A DNA stretch of 64,000 nt from Bacteroidales bacterium UBA3743. GTDB taxonomy: Bacteria; Bacteroidota; Bacteroidia; Bacteroidales; Paludibacteraceae. Location: the NCBI GenBank assembly GCA_002371265.1, contig DFGT01000015.1:132050-196049 (forward strand), given 5' to 3'. Below the pieces are notes generated by a model. It was not told where the DNA came from and made no database searches. It saw only the letters and a program-made list of their open reading frames with translations. Position 1 is the stretch's first letter, and the number at the start of each line of letters is the position of its first letter. A program made the position numbers and the translations under genes. Below are positions 8,526 to 17,002 of the stretch, piece by piece.

Positions 8526-9476
8526 TTATATTACTTTTTCAATCTTATAGTTGTTTCTTTCGCTTGAGTTACGTGAAATCAACTCTCCCAAGAATCCCGT
8601 CATAAACAATTGTGTGCCAAGGATCATCATCGTCAACGCGATGTAGAAATAAGGGCTGCTGGTCACTAGCGGATCCAACTGTCCGTTAGCCATATGCACA
8701 AGTTTAGAGATTCCGACATAAGCTGCGGAAATAAATCCTAGCAAAAACAAGATGCTTCCGACAAAGCCGAAGAAATGCATAGGTTTGCCTCCAAATGTGG
8801 AGATGAACCACAAGGAAAGCAAATCTAGATATCCGTTGAAGAAACGGTTTAATCCGAATTTTGTCTCACCATACTTTCTCGCCTGATGCTGGACTACTTT
8901 CTCCCCTATCTTCTTGAAACCTGCGTTTTTAGCCAAATATGGAATATAACGGTGCATCTCTCCATACACCTCGATGCTCTTTACAACATGACAATTGTAT
9001 GCCTTCAATCCACAATTGAAATCATGCAGTTTGATTCCAGAGATCATTCGTGTCGTGGCATTAAACAGCTTCGACGGAAGGTTTTTTGCCAATTTTGAAT
9101 CATAACGTTTCTTCTTCCAGCCAGAGACGAGATCATAACCGTCTTCCTTGATCATCTTATACAACTCAGGAATCTCATCAGGTGAGTCCTGCAAATCAGC
9201 ATCCATAGTAATCACAACGTCGCCCTGAGCCTTCTCAAAACCGCAATAAAGGGCGGCGCTCTTGCCATGGTTGCGACGGAATTTTATTCCATGCACATTG
9301 CTGTCGGAAGCAGCCAATTCCTCAATGATCTGCCACGACTTGTCTGTGCTTCCGTCGTTGCAGAAAATCACCTCGTAACTATAATTATGCTCTGTCATTA
9401 CGCGCTTAATCCATGCGTACAACTCGCCAAGCGACTCCTCTTCATTGTACAATGGTACGACTACAGATATATCCAT
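8526..9476 (-). CDS. GT2 glycosyltransferase with two C-terminal membrane helices
   Basis: 316 residues, start MDISVVVPLYNEEESLGELY. The GT-A fold is shown by VVVPLYNEEES, FCNDGSTDKSW, FRRNHGKSAALYCGF and the nucleotide/metal-binding MDADLQDSPDEIPE. HDFNCGLKAYN and QHQARKYGETKFG are shared with the DPM1/GtrB/ArnC-type polyprenyl-phosphate glycosyltransferases. Two membrane helices follow (FFGFVGSILFLLGFISAAYVG and YIALTMMILGTQLFMTGFLG). Likely moves a sugar from a nucleotide donor to a lipid phosphate on the cytoplasmic membrane face; the sugar is not predictable. It follows the DUF4199 gene by 14 bases. Confidence 0.9.
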   Translation of the reverse strand: MDISVVVPLYNEEESLGELYAWIKRVMTEHNYSYEVIFCNDGSTDKSWQIIEELAASDSNVHGIKFRRNHGKSAALYCGFEKAQGDVVITMDADLQDSPDEIPELYKMIKEDGYDLVSGWKKKRYDSKLAKNLPSKLFNATTRMISGIKLHDFNCGLKAYNCHVVKSIEVYGEMHRYIPYLAKNAGFKKIGEKVVQHQARKYGETKFGLNRFFNGYLDLLSLWFISTFGGKPMHFFGFVGSILFLLGFISAAYVGISKLVHMANGQLDPLVTSSPYFYIALTMMILGTQLFMTGFLGELISRNSSERNNYKIEKVI

Positions 9477-9490
9477 TATCTTATTGTTTA

Positions 9491-10093
9491 TTAATTATCT
9501 TTATTATTTGATTCACTTTTGTCATACAGAGAATCTCCGCCAATAGATGAACTTGTGTTATCATCACCCGGTTTTTCCATCTTCGCAAACCGTGCCGCTC
9601 CGACAGAAATCAGACTGACGACAAGTCCAGTCAACAAGAAACCCATATAAATAGATGGGATCAACGATTTCGGAGTAGTGGAACCAGCCATATCCTTCCA
9701 TTGCGAAATCACATCATCATATCCCTGCCCTTCCAAAACTTTTTCGTATGAATTCACCATATCACTCATTAGATTAGGTGCAAAGTTTTGCACATACAAA
9801 TAGAAGAAGAGCGAATAGATTATGCCAGCAAAGGCAAATCCTTTGATTGCTATTGAAAACGGAGTGGAGAACTGATATTTGCAGTCGTTATACCGACAAC
9901 AATAATTCACAGTCATGCGGAACAGGAAGACAAATGGGAAAATCAAGAAAAAGATGGATATGAACAAACAGACGATGGAAAAAATTCCGTCGCCAGCATT
10001 AAAAGACATCAAATCTCGCATCACGTAAGAGAATGCCAAAATCAAGCCTAAACGCATTGCAAGCACCGTCTTATTTATATTCACTTCCTGCAT
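9491..10093 (-). CDS. DUF4199-family membrane protein
   Basis: 200 residues with four hydrophobic segments: near residues 10-30 (LAMRLGLILAFSYVMRDLM), 36-58 (GIFSIVCLFISIFFLIFPFVFLF), 82-104 (IAIKGFAFAGIIYSLFFYLYVQ) and 145-168 (IPSIYMGFLLTGLVVSLISVGA). The polar C-terminus is rich in Asp, Asn and Ser. Length, topology and position beside a DPM1-like GT2 gene match the DUF4199 family of Bacteroidetes, whose function is unknown. It follows the nucleoid-associated protein gene by about 30 bases, probably in one transcript. Confidence 0.75.
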   Translation of the reverse strand: MQEVNINKTVLAMRLGLILAFSYVMRDLMSFNAGDGIFSIVCLFISIFFLIFPFVFLFRMTVNYCCRYNDCKYQFSTPFSIAIKGFAFAGIIYSLFFYLYVQNFAPNLMSDMVNSYEKVLEGQGYDDVISQWKDMAGSTTPKSLIPSIYMGFLLTGLVVSLISVGAARFAKMEKPGDDNTSSSIGGDSLYDKSESNNKDN

Positions 10094-10122
10094 AATGTCA
10101 CAAAATTACATTTTTATTTCAA

Positions 10123-11187
10123 TTACTCTTCGTTTTCAAAGTAAATCTTGTAATAATGCATTCGTTTTTCTTTGTCGAAAGAACGCTCTATCATATCTCT
10201 GTTTCCATGTATGTAGACGTGGAAGTTCTTATCCAATTTAAGTACACTCTTGAACTTCGGTGCACCCTTCTTCACCACCTCCTTGCTGATGGCAAATGTT
10301 TTTGGCAACTCCAAATCGTTAGCCTCCTCAAAATGCGCAAGATGCTCATCAAACACGTCGCAGATAGACTCATTGTTTCCAAGCACCTGCTCCTTAAACC
10401 TGTCAATATCAAAAATATCCGTTCCCTTAAAGAAATCCACCTGACGGTTGAGCATATCAATCTGGTCGGCGCGTTCAATTCCATTCTCTGGCTCTTCCTC
10501 GCGAGAAGGACGGAAAATGTCAGTCACGAACGACTTGCACAAATCCATATACTCCTTTGTCTGGAAATTATTGTCCATGCGGGTCACAAGTCCAAGGAAA
10601 TCATTTTTCCAAAATGTAGCCTCACTCTTTCCTGCGGCCTTGTCGAGCAATGCGACAACAAACCCCTTCTCTCTCTCAATATCAAAAATCAGGCAGCCCT
10701 TATCCAACTTCTTCAAATCCAACCCTTCATCATAACCAAGCGCTAAACCATCTTCTTGATTATAAACCTTCAGGAATGTATCCTTGTGTTCACTCTTGAA
10801 TAAGCCCAAGCATCTTACGTCCTGATCAAAAATGCGTACATCACGGAACATTGCGACGTACAACTCTCCACTTTTGATATTAGGATGGTTGCTATTCTCG
10901 TACAACGACGCCGCAAAAAGGCGTGAGTTTTCATAAAACGAGGATGGGTTATCAAACACAGAAGCGACCATCTTGGCAACACTGTCTTCCATATCCTCAA
11001 AACAATAAAGACTCGGCTCACGGAATGAGTCGAAGAAAAACTGCTTCAAAAGGTGCGGCAATTCACTGTCGTCCTCGGAAAACGACATCGGACGCTGCGA
11101 ATAAACATTTTCAGAATTATCAGAGTGAGATCCAATGTGGTGAATCACCATGTCTGAAATACTTGAGTTGATAACGTCAAAAAGCAT
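10123..11187 (-). CDS. Nucleoid-associated protein (NdpA/YejK family)
   Basis: 354 residues. Landmarks of the 37-kDa nucleoid-associated family are visible: DVINSSISDMVIHHIG at the start, the central CLGLFKSEHKDTFLKVYN and KGCLIFDIEREKGFVVALLD blocks, and a C-terminal region of about 140 residues. The Escherichia coli homologue binds DNA in the nucleoid; a precise role in Bacteroidetes is not established. It heads a minus-strand run of seven closely spaced genes down to 6253. The ATG at 11187 gives the expected N-terminus. Confidence 0.85.
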   Translation of the reverse strand: MLFDVINSSISDMVIHHIGSHSDNSENVYSQRPMSFSEDDSELPHLLKQFFFDSFREPSLYCFEDMEDSVAKMVASVFDNPSSFYENSRLFAASLYENSNHPNIKSGELYVAMFRDVRIFDQDVRCLGLFKSEHKDTFLKVYNQEDGLALGYDEGLDLKKLDKGCLIFDIEREKGFVVALLDKAAGKSEATFWKNDFLGLVTRMDNNFQTKEYMDLCKSFVTDIFRPSREEEPENGIERADQIDMLNRQVDFFKGTDIFDIDRFKEQVLGNNESICDVFDEHLAHFEEANDLELPKTFAISKEVVKKGAPKFKSVLKLDKNFHVYIHGNRDMIERSFDKEKRMHYYKIYFENEE

Positions 11188-11368
11188 ACCTATTTCTATT
11201 TACAAACCAATGTGCCTACATTGCCGATTCAAAGCAAAAATTAGTACATTAACTGCAAAATTAACAAAAAAACATGTCATAACTGACTTTTTGGGCACTT
11301 TCTGACCACAAAATAAAGATTTAATACTTTTTAACAAAAAGTTATACTCAAATTCAACTCAAAACCAA

Positions 11369-11376
11369 TACTTTTG
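11369..11376 (+). promoter_or_regulatory. -7 box for the FISUMP lipoprotein gene
   Basis: TACTTTTG fits TAnnTTTG and lies 24 bases before the lipoprotein ATG at 11401, so the leader would be short. No -33 TTTG at standard spacing. Confidence 0.45.
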
Positions 11377-11400
11377 TTTTTTGTAAAATCTAAGCTATAT

Positions 11401-12045
11401 ATGAGAAGAATTATATACATATTGGCAAATGTAATACTCTCCGCAATAATATTCGCTTCTTGTAGTGGAGTTGACGAAGAGAATACCGTCAATGGTTTTG
11501 AATACGTAGACCTTGGTTTACCAAGCGGCACCAAATGGGCGACCTGTAATATTGGAGCAAAATCTCCAGAGTCGGCAGGATCATATTTTGCCTGGGGAGA
11601 AATATCAGAAAGCAATTATACGGAAGCCGAGTGTGAGACTTGCAATCTGTCTGTTGCTGATTTGACCAAACATGAAATCATCAAAAGCTTAAGACTTACG
11701 GCAGACTATGATGCCGCAACTTATAATATGGGTATAGGTTGGCAAACACCGACCAAACAACAATACGAAGAATTGAAGACCAATTGCACGTGGATATGGC
11801 AGGACAAGCCATCAGGATATAAGATTGTCGCTAAAAACGGCAAATCCATATTCCTTCCGACCACAGGATATATGTCAGACGGAAGAAATCTTAACTATGC
11901 TAACCAGGGATTCTACTGGACTTCCGAAGTTGAGTCTGGATCATCTAAAAATGCTATCGGACTTGGCTTTTCATCCAATGAGTATAATATAAAATCATAC
12001 TATCGTGATGGTGGCAGATGCATTCGTGCCGTCACCTCAAAATAA
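11401..12045 (+). CDS. FISUMP-domain lipoprotein
   Basis: 214 residues. MRRIIYILANVILSAIIFAS is followed by Cys21, a lipobox (FASC). The mature part opens with FEYVDLGLPSGTKWATCNIG, then YFAWGEI, IGWQTPTKQQYEELKTNCTW, FLPTTGYMSDGR, YWTSEVESGS and GGRCIRAVT, which are the hallmarks of the Fibrobacter succinogenes major paralogous domain, common in surface lipoproteins and adhesins of Bacteroidetes. Function in cells is poorly defined. The open frame extends nine codons upstream but the ATG at 11401 gives the proper signal peptide. It stands alone, followed by about 1 kb without protein genes. Confidence 0.82.
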   Translation: MRRIIYILANVILSAIIFASCSGVDEENTVNGFEYVDLGLPSGTKWATCNIGAKSPESAGSYFAWGEISESNYTEAECETCNLSVADLTKHEIIKSLRLTADYDAATYNMGIGWQTPTKQQYEELKTNCTWIWQDKPSGYKIVAKNGKSIFLPTTGYMSDGRNLNYANQGFYWTSEVESGSSKNAIGLGFSSNEYNIKSYYRDGGRCIRAVTSK

Positions 12046-12638
12046 ATCCTTTTTTACTAAAAAACATATCTAAATCATAAAAACAACCTTAATTCTGCAA
12101 CATGTATCTTTTCCATTTTTTAGAACAGGCTTGCAATAACAAAATAAACGAACATAAAGCAATCTTGTTCATCTTATAAATAAGCAAACCATACCTAGAA
12201 ACAGCTTAGGGCAATCTGATTTTTCAGATCGGCCAAACTGAAATGGAAACATGACCAACCATATACGAAATGTCAAGTCCTAAAAATAATATCAATAAAA
12301 AAATTGAGTTTTTACAAACCTAATGTCATGCAAACCGAAGTTTACATGTGACAAAACATTTTATTTGATTTTAACAATTTATGAGAAACACAAATATTAT
12401 GAAGGACAAACAAAAAAAATATCGTTTGGAATTAGGGGAAAGACCACCGTCAAACCCTATGTTAACTCAAAGATAAATTATTAAAATTCAGATAAATAAC
12501 AGCGATTTAGACAGACTTAACATTTTACAAATCCGTAAAAAACATTATTTTTTACGAATATTCAAATTCATTTTACGGATTTATAAAATCAATTTGTTTC
12601 ATACATTGATTCGAAATATTTTTGTAGAAGTAAAAGGA

Positions 12639-13042
12639 AACGACATCGTCCAGTCTTCATGTTAGCCCTTTTTCATACGGTGTCGTTTTCTTAAACTTTA
12701 CAAATGAAAAAAAACAAACGCTAATAAATTATAGTTGTAGCAACAACTAAATTTTATGATTAGTGGGAAAAATAAAACAGGTATTCCTGCAGACAGAAAT
12801 TACCTGTTGCACCTAAATAATCTGGTGCATTATAAGGCTGATGATTCGTCGTCATCGTAAGTCCTGACCAACGCCTTGGAACGAAATAATTAGCGAAATG
12901 TGATTGCGAAATGTGTGATGTGTAGACATGTATGCGAAAAGCAAACAAACACAATGCGCTAATGCGAAATAGACTTAAATATTTATTTCCTTTAATAACA
13001 GACAGCCTAGACTCGACATGCGTCTAGGCTGTCTGTTTTTTG
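12639..13042 (+). ncRNA. Candidate structured non-coding RNA
   Basis: Inference from structure only. A 14-bp stem pairs about 12,640-12,653 with the segment ending near 12,692; its two non-Watson-Crick positions are G.U pairs only if the plus strand is transcribed. Further stems: ACAGGTA (12,777-12,783) with TACCTGT (12,801-12,807), TGCACC (12,808) with GGTGCA (12,824-12,829), and AAGGC (12,834) with GCCTT (12,873-12,877) enclosing GATGA/TCATC. A plus-strand terminator ends the region. Part of it (caacgccttggaa, 12,870-12,882) recurs near 14,148. It matches no RNA family I know; it may be several unrelated elements. Confidence 0.35.
12998..13042 (+). terminator. Strong intrinsic terminator
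   Basis: AACAGACAGCCTAGAC pairs perfectly with GTCTAGGCTGTCTGTT around a short loop, followed on the plus strand by a run of T. No protein gene ends just upstream on the plus strand, so it implies a transcript in the preceding gap. Confidence 0.8.
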
Positions 13043-13102
13043 AGACAGTTTGAATTAAAGCTCAAAAAAACTAATTTAGCTGAAAACAAAAAATGAAAGA
13101 AG

Positions 13103-13864
13103 ATGGAATTGACAAACAATAATGAAACTCGTTCAAAAAACAAAGAGTTGTTTGAAGATATAATGTCAGGATTATCTGACAAACTCATCAATAATTTTGG
13201 ATTGAAAGAAACGGGTTCTAAATATACTTTCAAAGGAAAAGGAGTTAGAAAAGAAGTTGTATTCAACCATCATACCGACAAATGGTCAGGAGGACTAATC
13301 ATCTCCCCCGCGTATGACATTAAATACGATGTTTTAGAAAATTGGTTTAGCAAATTTAGTTTTAGGTCAAAATCAGATCAAAGAACAAGTTATAGCTTTG
13401 GTTTTGTAGGTGAAATGATAGGTTATAATATAAATTATTTTTTTAGGTTAGATGAAGATAACCAATCAGCAATCAACAAATTTCACGAAGAAGTATTAAG
13501 CTGTACCGAATATGTATTTACCAATTACGGTACCCTACCCTCGGCATACAAAAACAGGATAGAACCAATTCTAAATGAAGAATTGGAATTGCCAATTAAT
13601 GGCTTCGACTGGGCAATGATTGATCTTACACTATGCAAAATAGTAAACCCTAGTAATTACAGCAGACTAAAAGAAATTATCCTTGATAGAATAAGTTTCT
13701 TAAATAAGAGAGAAGAACCCAATGTCGCATACTATTATGACAAAATAGATGATATTTTACGTTACTTAGAAAGTCTATCAACCACCGACTTAGAGAATCA
13801 TAAAATAATAGATAGTATATATCCTTCATGGCAGGAATGGCAAATAAGCAAGCACAAGAAATAA
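13103..13864 (+). CDS. Hypothetical cytoplasmic protein
   Basis: 253 residues, not recognised. No signal peptide or membrane helix. Hydrophilic N-terminus (NNNETRSKNKELFEDIMSGL), then a segment KYTFKGKGVRKEVVFNHHTD with strand-like spacing, a central FGFVGEMIGYNINYFFRLDED, and an acidic helical C-terminus ending WQEWQISKHKK. It is AT-rich and stands alone between two intergenic regions carrying structured or repetitive DNA, which suggests accessory content. The ATG follows a purine-rich aaaatgaaagaag stretch that may serve as ribosome binding site. Confidence 0.6.
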   Translation: MELTNNNETRSKNKELFEDIMSGLSDKLINNFGLKETGSKYTFKGKGVRKEVVFNHHTDKWSGGLIISPAYDIKYDVLENWFSKFSFRSKSDQRTSYSFGFVGEMIGYNINYFFRLDEDNQSAINKFHEEVLSCTEYVFTNYGTLPSAYKNRIEPILNEELELPINGFDWAMIDLTLCKIVNPSNYSRLKEIILDRISFLNKREEPNVAYYYDKIDDILRYLESLSTTDLENHKIIDSIYPSWQEWQISKHKK

Positions 13865-14210
13865 GAGGCAGACAACAACTCCACGTGCTCTAGAATTAAT
13901 CTTACAAGCCCAATGAGGGTTGTGAAGGTTTTTCCTTCCCCCTGCTAAAGACGAGCACACAGAATTTAAGAAAACCACTGAGGCTCAAAGTTTACAGAGA
14001 AAGCTACGTCTTTTTATGATAAAAAAAATAAAACCCAATTCACGTTAATTAGAATAGTTTTCAACGGATGTCAAAGGATTTAAATATAACAACGGTGCTA
14101 CTTAATATATAGAATAATAAAAAAGACGTCGAATATATCACATACTCAACGCCTTGGAAAAAAATAATTAATGCGAAAAATTTATGTTTCTATTCCAAAA
14201 TGTGAACGAT
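13865..14210. other. Gap with degenerate intergenic repeat
   Basis: No gene seen. Contains a decayed copy of the MITE-like repeat (about 13,913-14,050): atgagggttgtgaagg, acgagcacacagaattta, a CACAGAGG-like stretch, tttttatgat and caattcacgttaatt in the family order. At 14,146-14,175 it has the segment caacgccttgga followed by an aaataatta block that also occurs in the candidate RNA near 12,870. Confidence 0.5.
13913..14050 (+). repeat. Degenerate copy of MITE-like intergenic repeat
   Basis: Same order of blocks as the fuller copies at 22,908 and 35,599: a GAGGATT-like left block, ACGAGCACACAGAATTTA, CACTGAGGCTCAAAGTTTAC, AGAGAAAGCTACGTCTTTTT, and a right end CAATTCACGTTAA. The central GGCGGAACGCC hairpin is lost. 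Confidence 0.55.
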
Positions 14211-14621
14211 TTAGTTGTCTAGATACTTAACAACGTATCTTACAGCTTTTTTCTCTTCATTCACATATATTCTATATTCTCCTCTATCGTATTGATAAAG
14301 TTTAATATTAGCTTTGTCAAAACTAGGTGTTGCACACTCAAAACTACAATACTTGAAATCCTTCTTTACAACCCAATGCTTAGGTTTTTCCATGATTTCA
14401 TATGTTGCATCACCTACAATTACCACATTCTTTGTCATATTAATGACAATCGATGTGTTGTTTCCGATCCAAGGTCCCCATGCATACACATCAGAAACAT
14501 TCTTAGCCCCTACTCCCGCAGAACTCTTATACGCTCTGAAATTAATCTCCTGTGCCACCATCTCCATCGAGAAAGTGAATAATGAGAATAATATTATAAG
14601 ATACGTAAAAAATCTTTTCAT
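14211..14621 (-). CDS. Small secreted hypothetical protein
   Basis: 136 residues from MKRFFTYLIILFSLFTFSME, a signal peptide probably cleaved at VAQ. The open frame runs 15 codons further but that part is not signal-like, so the ATG at 14621 is chosen. The mature protein is short and strand-rich (NTSIVINMTKNVVIVGDATYEI, YRIYVNEEKKAVRYVVKYL). No family recognised; presumably periplasmic. Isolated gene with no clear promoter or terminator. Confidence 0.6.
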   Translation of the reverse strand: MKRFFTYLIILFSLFTFSMEMVAQEINFRAYKSSAGVGAKNVSDVYAWGPWIGNNTSIVINMTKNVVIVGDATYEIMEKPKHWVVKKDFKYCSFECATPSFDKANIKLYQYDRGEYRIYVNEEKKAVRYVVKYLDN

Positions 14622-14789
14622 CACAATTCCGTTCTGTAGTTTCGTTCTTTTTACAAAGATAATCATTTATTCACTAACTCAAAGCATTTGCTCAAAAAAA
14701 TTCAATATTTTTTATCACTTTTTTTAAATCCCCTGTGGCAATATGCCATTCAGCATATTTTCAAGCATTCATCTTAGCATTTCCTACCT

Positions 14790-15398
14790 TTACTCCTCTC
14801 TTTTTATTTTCGGAATGGATATGCCATAACGCACTGCAAGTATTCTTGCTGCCACAACAAATCCAGCACATACTAAATCAGAGACCAAATGATTTGCCCC
14901 AAGTGCGTCACAAATAAAAAACATAATACCACCAAATATACAGGCTGTCGCATATATCTCTTTCTTAAAAATCAAAGGGACCTCCGCAAGAAGCACATCT
15001 CTGATTATACCACCAGCTGCTCCACCCAACGTTCCCATCGTAATAGGCACCCACCATGGAAAAGCATAATCCATTGCCAATGTTTTCTCTATTCCGACGA
15101 CGGTATACAAAGCCAAACCGAATGTATCGAAAATGAACAAAGTCACATTCATGTGGATAAGTCGTTTGCGGAATACCACCACAAACAGCAACGCCATGAT
15201 TGTCATCGTAACGTAAAGTGAATTCGTCATCCATACAGGAGTCACCCCCAACAACAAATCTCGGATTGTTCCTCCTCCAATTGCTGTGGCAAAACCAACG
15301 ACAAATGCTCCAAACAGGTCAAAACCTTTATTAGCAGCCATGCGTATTCCACTGATAGCAAATGCAAAAACACCTATTGCATCTATAATATCTATCAT
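14790..15398 (-). CDS. TRIC/UPF0126-family membrane protein (YicG-like)
   Basis: About 202 residues from MIDIIDAIGVFAFAISGIRM; ATGs at 15422 and 15416 are also possible and would overlap the Fur gene. Two tandem repeats of three membrane helices with glycine signatures are visible: DAIGVFAFAISGIRMAA..GFDLFGAFVVGFATAIGGGTIRD and the second GLALYTVVGIEKT...PITMGTLGGAAGGIIRDVL. This matches the bacterial trimeric intracellular cation channel family. Homologues conduct potassium, but a role in this organism is not shown. It is the last gene of a run with the Fur regulator, so metal or redox control is possible. Confidence 0.88.
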   Translation of the reverse strand: MIDIIDAIGVFAFAISGIRMAANKGFDLFGAFVVGFATAIGGGTIRDLLLGVTPVWMTNSLYVTMTIMALLFVVVFRKRLIHMNVTLFIFDTFGLALYTVVGIEKTLAMDYAFPWWVPITMGTLGGAAGGIIRDVLLAEVPLIFKKEIYATACIFGGIMFFICDALGANHLVSDLVCAGFVVAARILAVRYGISIPKIKREE

Positions 15399-15399
15399 A

Positions 15400-15828
15400 T
15401 TAATGACGTCCATCATAGCCATATTTCGAAATCTTTTTACTGCATTCTCCGCAAATACCCTTTATCACATAACTTGTTTCTATCACTTGAAATCCCTCAG
15501 GAACCTCCACTTTTGGCACCAACAACGATTTACAACAATACGTGTGATGACATATATTGCATGTGATATGCACATGTTGCTCTTCCTCCGACATCGCAAC
15601 ACAATATTTTTGTGCCCCGCTGCCATCATCTATTGAATGAAGAAGATGATGTTCCTCAAAAACTACCAACGTCCGGAATATTGTCGAACGGTCGATATCA
15701 GGAATCAAATTTTCTATGTCCGTAAGAGAAAACGCAAACGGCACCTCATTGAGTTTTTCCCAAATCAACACCCTTGTCGACGTTGGTCGTATTCCTGATT
15801 CTTTTAGAAATTTTTCCGATGTATCCAT
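15400..15828 (-). CDS. Fur-family metalloregulator
   Basis: 142 residues. N-terminal winged helix: FLKESGIRPTSTRVLIWEKL then PFAFSLTDIENLIPDIDRSTIFRTLVVFEEHHLLH, the Fur recognition-helix region. The C-terminal dimerisation half has HVHITCNICHHTYCCKSL and KGICGECSKK, two CxxC pairs fitting a structural zinc site. Fur-family proteins repress metal or peroxide genes; whether this one is Fur, Zur or PerR-like cannot be told. It overlaps the upstream membrane-protein gene by 25 bases and the TRIC gene follows at once, so the three are likely co-regulated. Confidence 0.9.
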   Translation of the reverse strand: MDTSEKFLKESGIRPTSTRVLIWEKLNEVPFAFSLTDIENLIPDIDRSTIFRTLVVFEEHHLLHSIDDGSGAQKYCVAMSEEEQHVHITCNICHHTYCCKSLLVPKVEVPEGFQVIETSYVIKGICGECSKKISKYGYDGRH

Positions 15829-16394
15829 GCCCTAACCATCATTTTAATAGCGAAATATATCACAAATAATGATACCGCCAAACCAATGTACGAATCTAAA
15901 ACCTGACAATCGAATATTCCCATCAAAATCATCGACACAAAAACAACCAATGGAACAATTGTCTTTTTCAACACCATGTTACAGCAAAACCCATATATAA
16001 AACTCTTAATCGCAGAAACCATAGATGTGATTATCATTGTCCATACCAATGGTTCTGAAAAATAAACAGGAGAATGTAGTCTTATGAAAAATTCATTAAT
16101 AACAATGGCAGAAAAGCCCATCGCCATAACAGAATCTACCACCAGCACTATCGCACGCCCGACCTTTGAAACTTTTGTGTCTGGGAAGATATTTTTCACG
16201 ACTTCATTGCCTACAATGAATAGATTCACAAGATAATATCCGACACATGCAGTGAGAGACATCGAATATGTCACAAATCCAGCAAAGAGATTAATAGAGA
16301 CCAACACAAACTGAATGAACAAGAATGTGAAAAATCGAAAAAAATTTTCATCCTTGTCATCTCCAACCAATATAGATTTTAGTATTGTCCTCAT
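15804..16394 (-). CDS. Six-helix membrane protein, degenerate CDF-like
   Basis: 196 residues with about six hydrophobic segments. The last one, LDSYIGLAVSLFVIYFAIKMM, is very like the sixth helix of cation diffusion facilitators, and the overall spacing fits their membrane domain. The usual HxxxD/DxxxD metal-binding pairs of helices 2 and 5 are not visible (SLTACVGYYLVNLF and TIVPLVVFVSMIL instead), and the cytoplasmic metallochaperone-like domain is missing. It may be a non-transporting relative or something else with similar topology. Its 3' end overlaps the Fur-family gene by 25 bases, so a metal-related role is plausible but unproven. Confidence 0.55.
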   Translation of the reverse strand: MRTILKSILVGDDKDENFFRFFTFLFIQFVLVSINLFAGFVTYSMSLTACVGYYLVNLFIVGNEVVKNIFPDTKVSKVGRAIVLVVDSVMAMGFSAIVINEFFIRLHSPVYFSEPLVWTMIITSMVSAIKSFIYGFCCNMVLKKTIVPLVVFVSMILMGIFDCQVLDSYIGLAVSLFVIYFAIKMMVRAWIHRKNF

Positions 16395-16428
16395 AATCCT
16401 AAATTTTATTCAGACCAACATTTTAGAA

Positions 16429-16935
16429 TTACAATGCCACATAAGCATTTTCATCAATGTCACAAGTAAATCCTACCATACGAATTGCTGTCTGTGCACA
16501 CTCAACACCCTTGTTTCCAAGAGCTCCGCCAGCACGATCGAGTGCCTGCTGCATATTATCTGTGGTAAGCAAACCAAAAATCACAGGTTTTACTCCCTCT
16601 GCATTCAAAGCCGCGATTCCGTTTGTAGTGCCTTGGCATACATAATCGAAATGAGGTGTGCCACCACGGACAACAGAACCCAATACGATGACCGCATCTA
16701 CATCTTTACACTGGCAACTCTTCTTTGCCGCATACACAAGCTCAAAGCTTCCTGGAACATGGAAGACGCGGATGTCCTTGTCGAAGGCTCCATGTTTCTT
16801 TAATGTCTCAACAGCGCCGTCGCACAATGCGAATGTCACCTCTGAATTCCAGTCGGATACAATAATATCGAATTTCATTCCTCCTGCATGAGGAACTCTG
16901 TTTGCATCGTAAGCAGATAAATTAGTAGTAGACAT
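16429..16935 (-). CDS. ribH: 6,7-dimethyl-8-ribityllumazine synthase
   Basis: 168 residues. Catalyses the penultimate step of riboflavin synthesis, joining the ribitylaminouracil to dihydroxybutanone phosphate. Landmarks: FDIIVSDWNSEVTFALCDGAVETLKKHG, VPGSFELVYAAKKSC, AVIVLGSVVRGGTPHFDYVC with the catalytic His region, and PVIFGLLTTDNMQQALDRAGG then NKGVECAQTAIRM. The N-terminal extension of about 18 residues is normal for Bacteroidetes. It lies between the TPR gene (weak terminator between) and the CDF-like gene (34-base gap). Confidence 0.96.
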   Translation of the reverse strand: MSTTNLSAYDANRVPHAGGMKFDIIVSDWNSEVTFALCDGAVETLKKHGAFDKDIRVFHVPGSFELVYAAKKSCQCKDVDAVIVLGSVVRGGTPHFDYVCQGTTNGIAALNAEGVKPVIFGLLTTDNMQQALDRAGGALGNKGVECAQTAIRMVGFTCDIDENAYVAL

Positions 16936-16946
16936 ATTCTATAAAT

Positions 16947-16983
16947 TTAAAAGCCTCCTAATGTGAGACACAAAAGGAGGCGA
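16947..16983 (-). terminator. Hairpin between TPR gene and ribH
   Basis: On the minus strand GCCTCCT pairs with AGGAGGC around a long loop, followed by TTTTAAATTT. The T-run is imperfect, so it may be an attenuating rather than complete terminator. Confidence 0.5.
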
Positions 16984-17002
16984 TTATCAATGAATTCAAA
17001 AT

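Larger units (their letters stand above)
12046..13102. other. 1-kb gap with candidate structured RNA
   Basis: No convincing protein gene. The first 590 bases are AT-rich and featureless to my eye. From about 12,639 a series of hairpins appears (14-bp stem at 12,640-12,690; small stems from 12,777 to 12,879), then four spaced copies of GCGAAA (12,893-12,970), and a perfect plus-strand terminator at 12,998-13,042. See the candidate RNA entry. Confidence 0.6.

Noticed and set aside
12760..12954. 64-codon minus-strand frame in the gap
   Set aside because: Overlaps the hairpins of the candidate RNA; no recognisable protein features.
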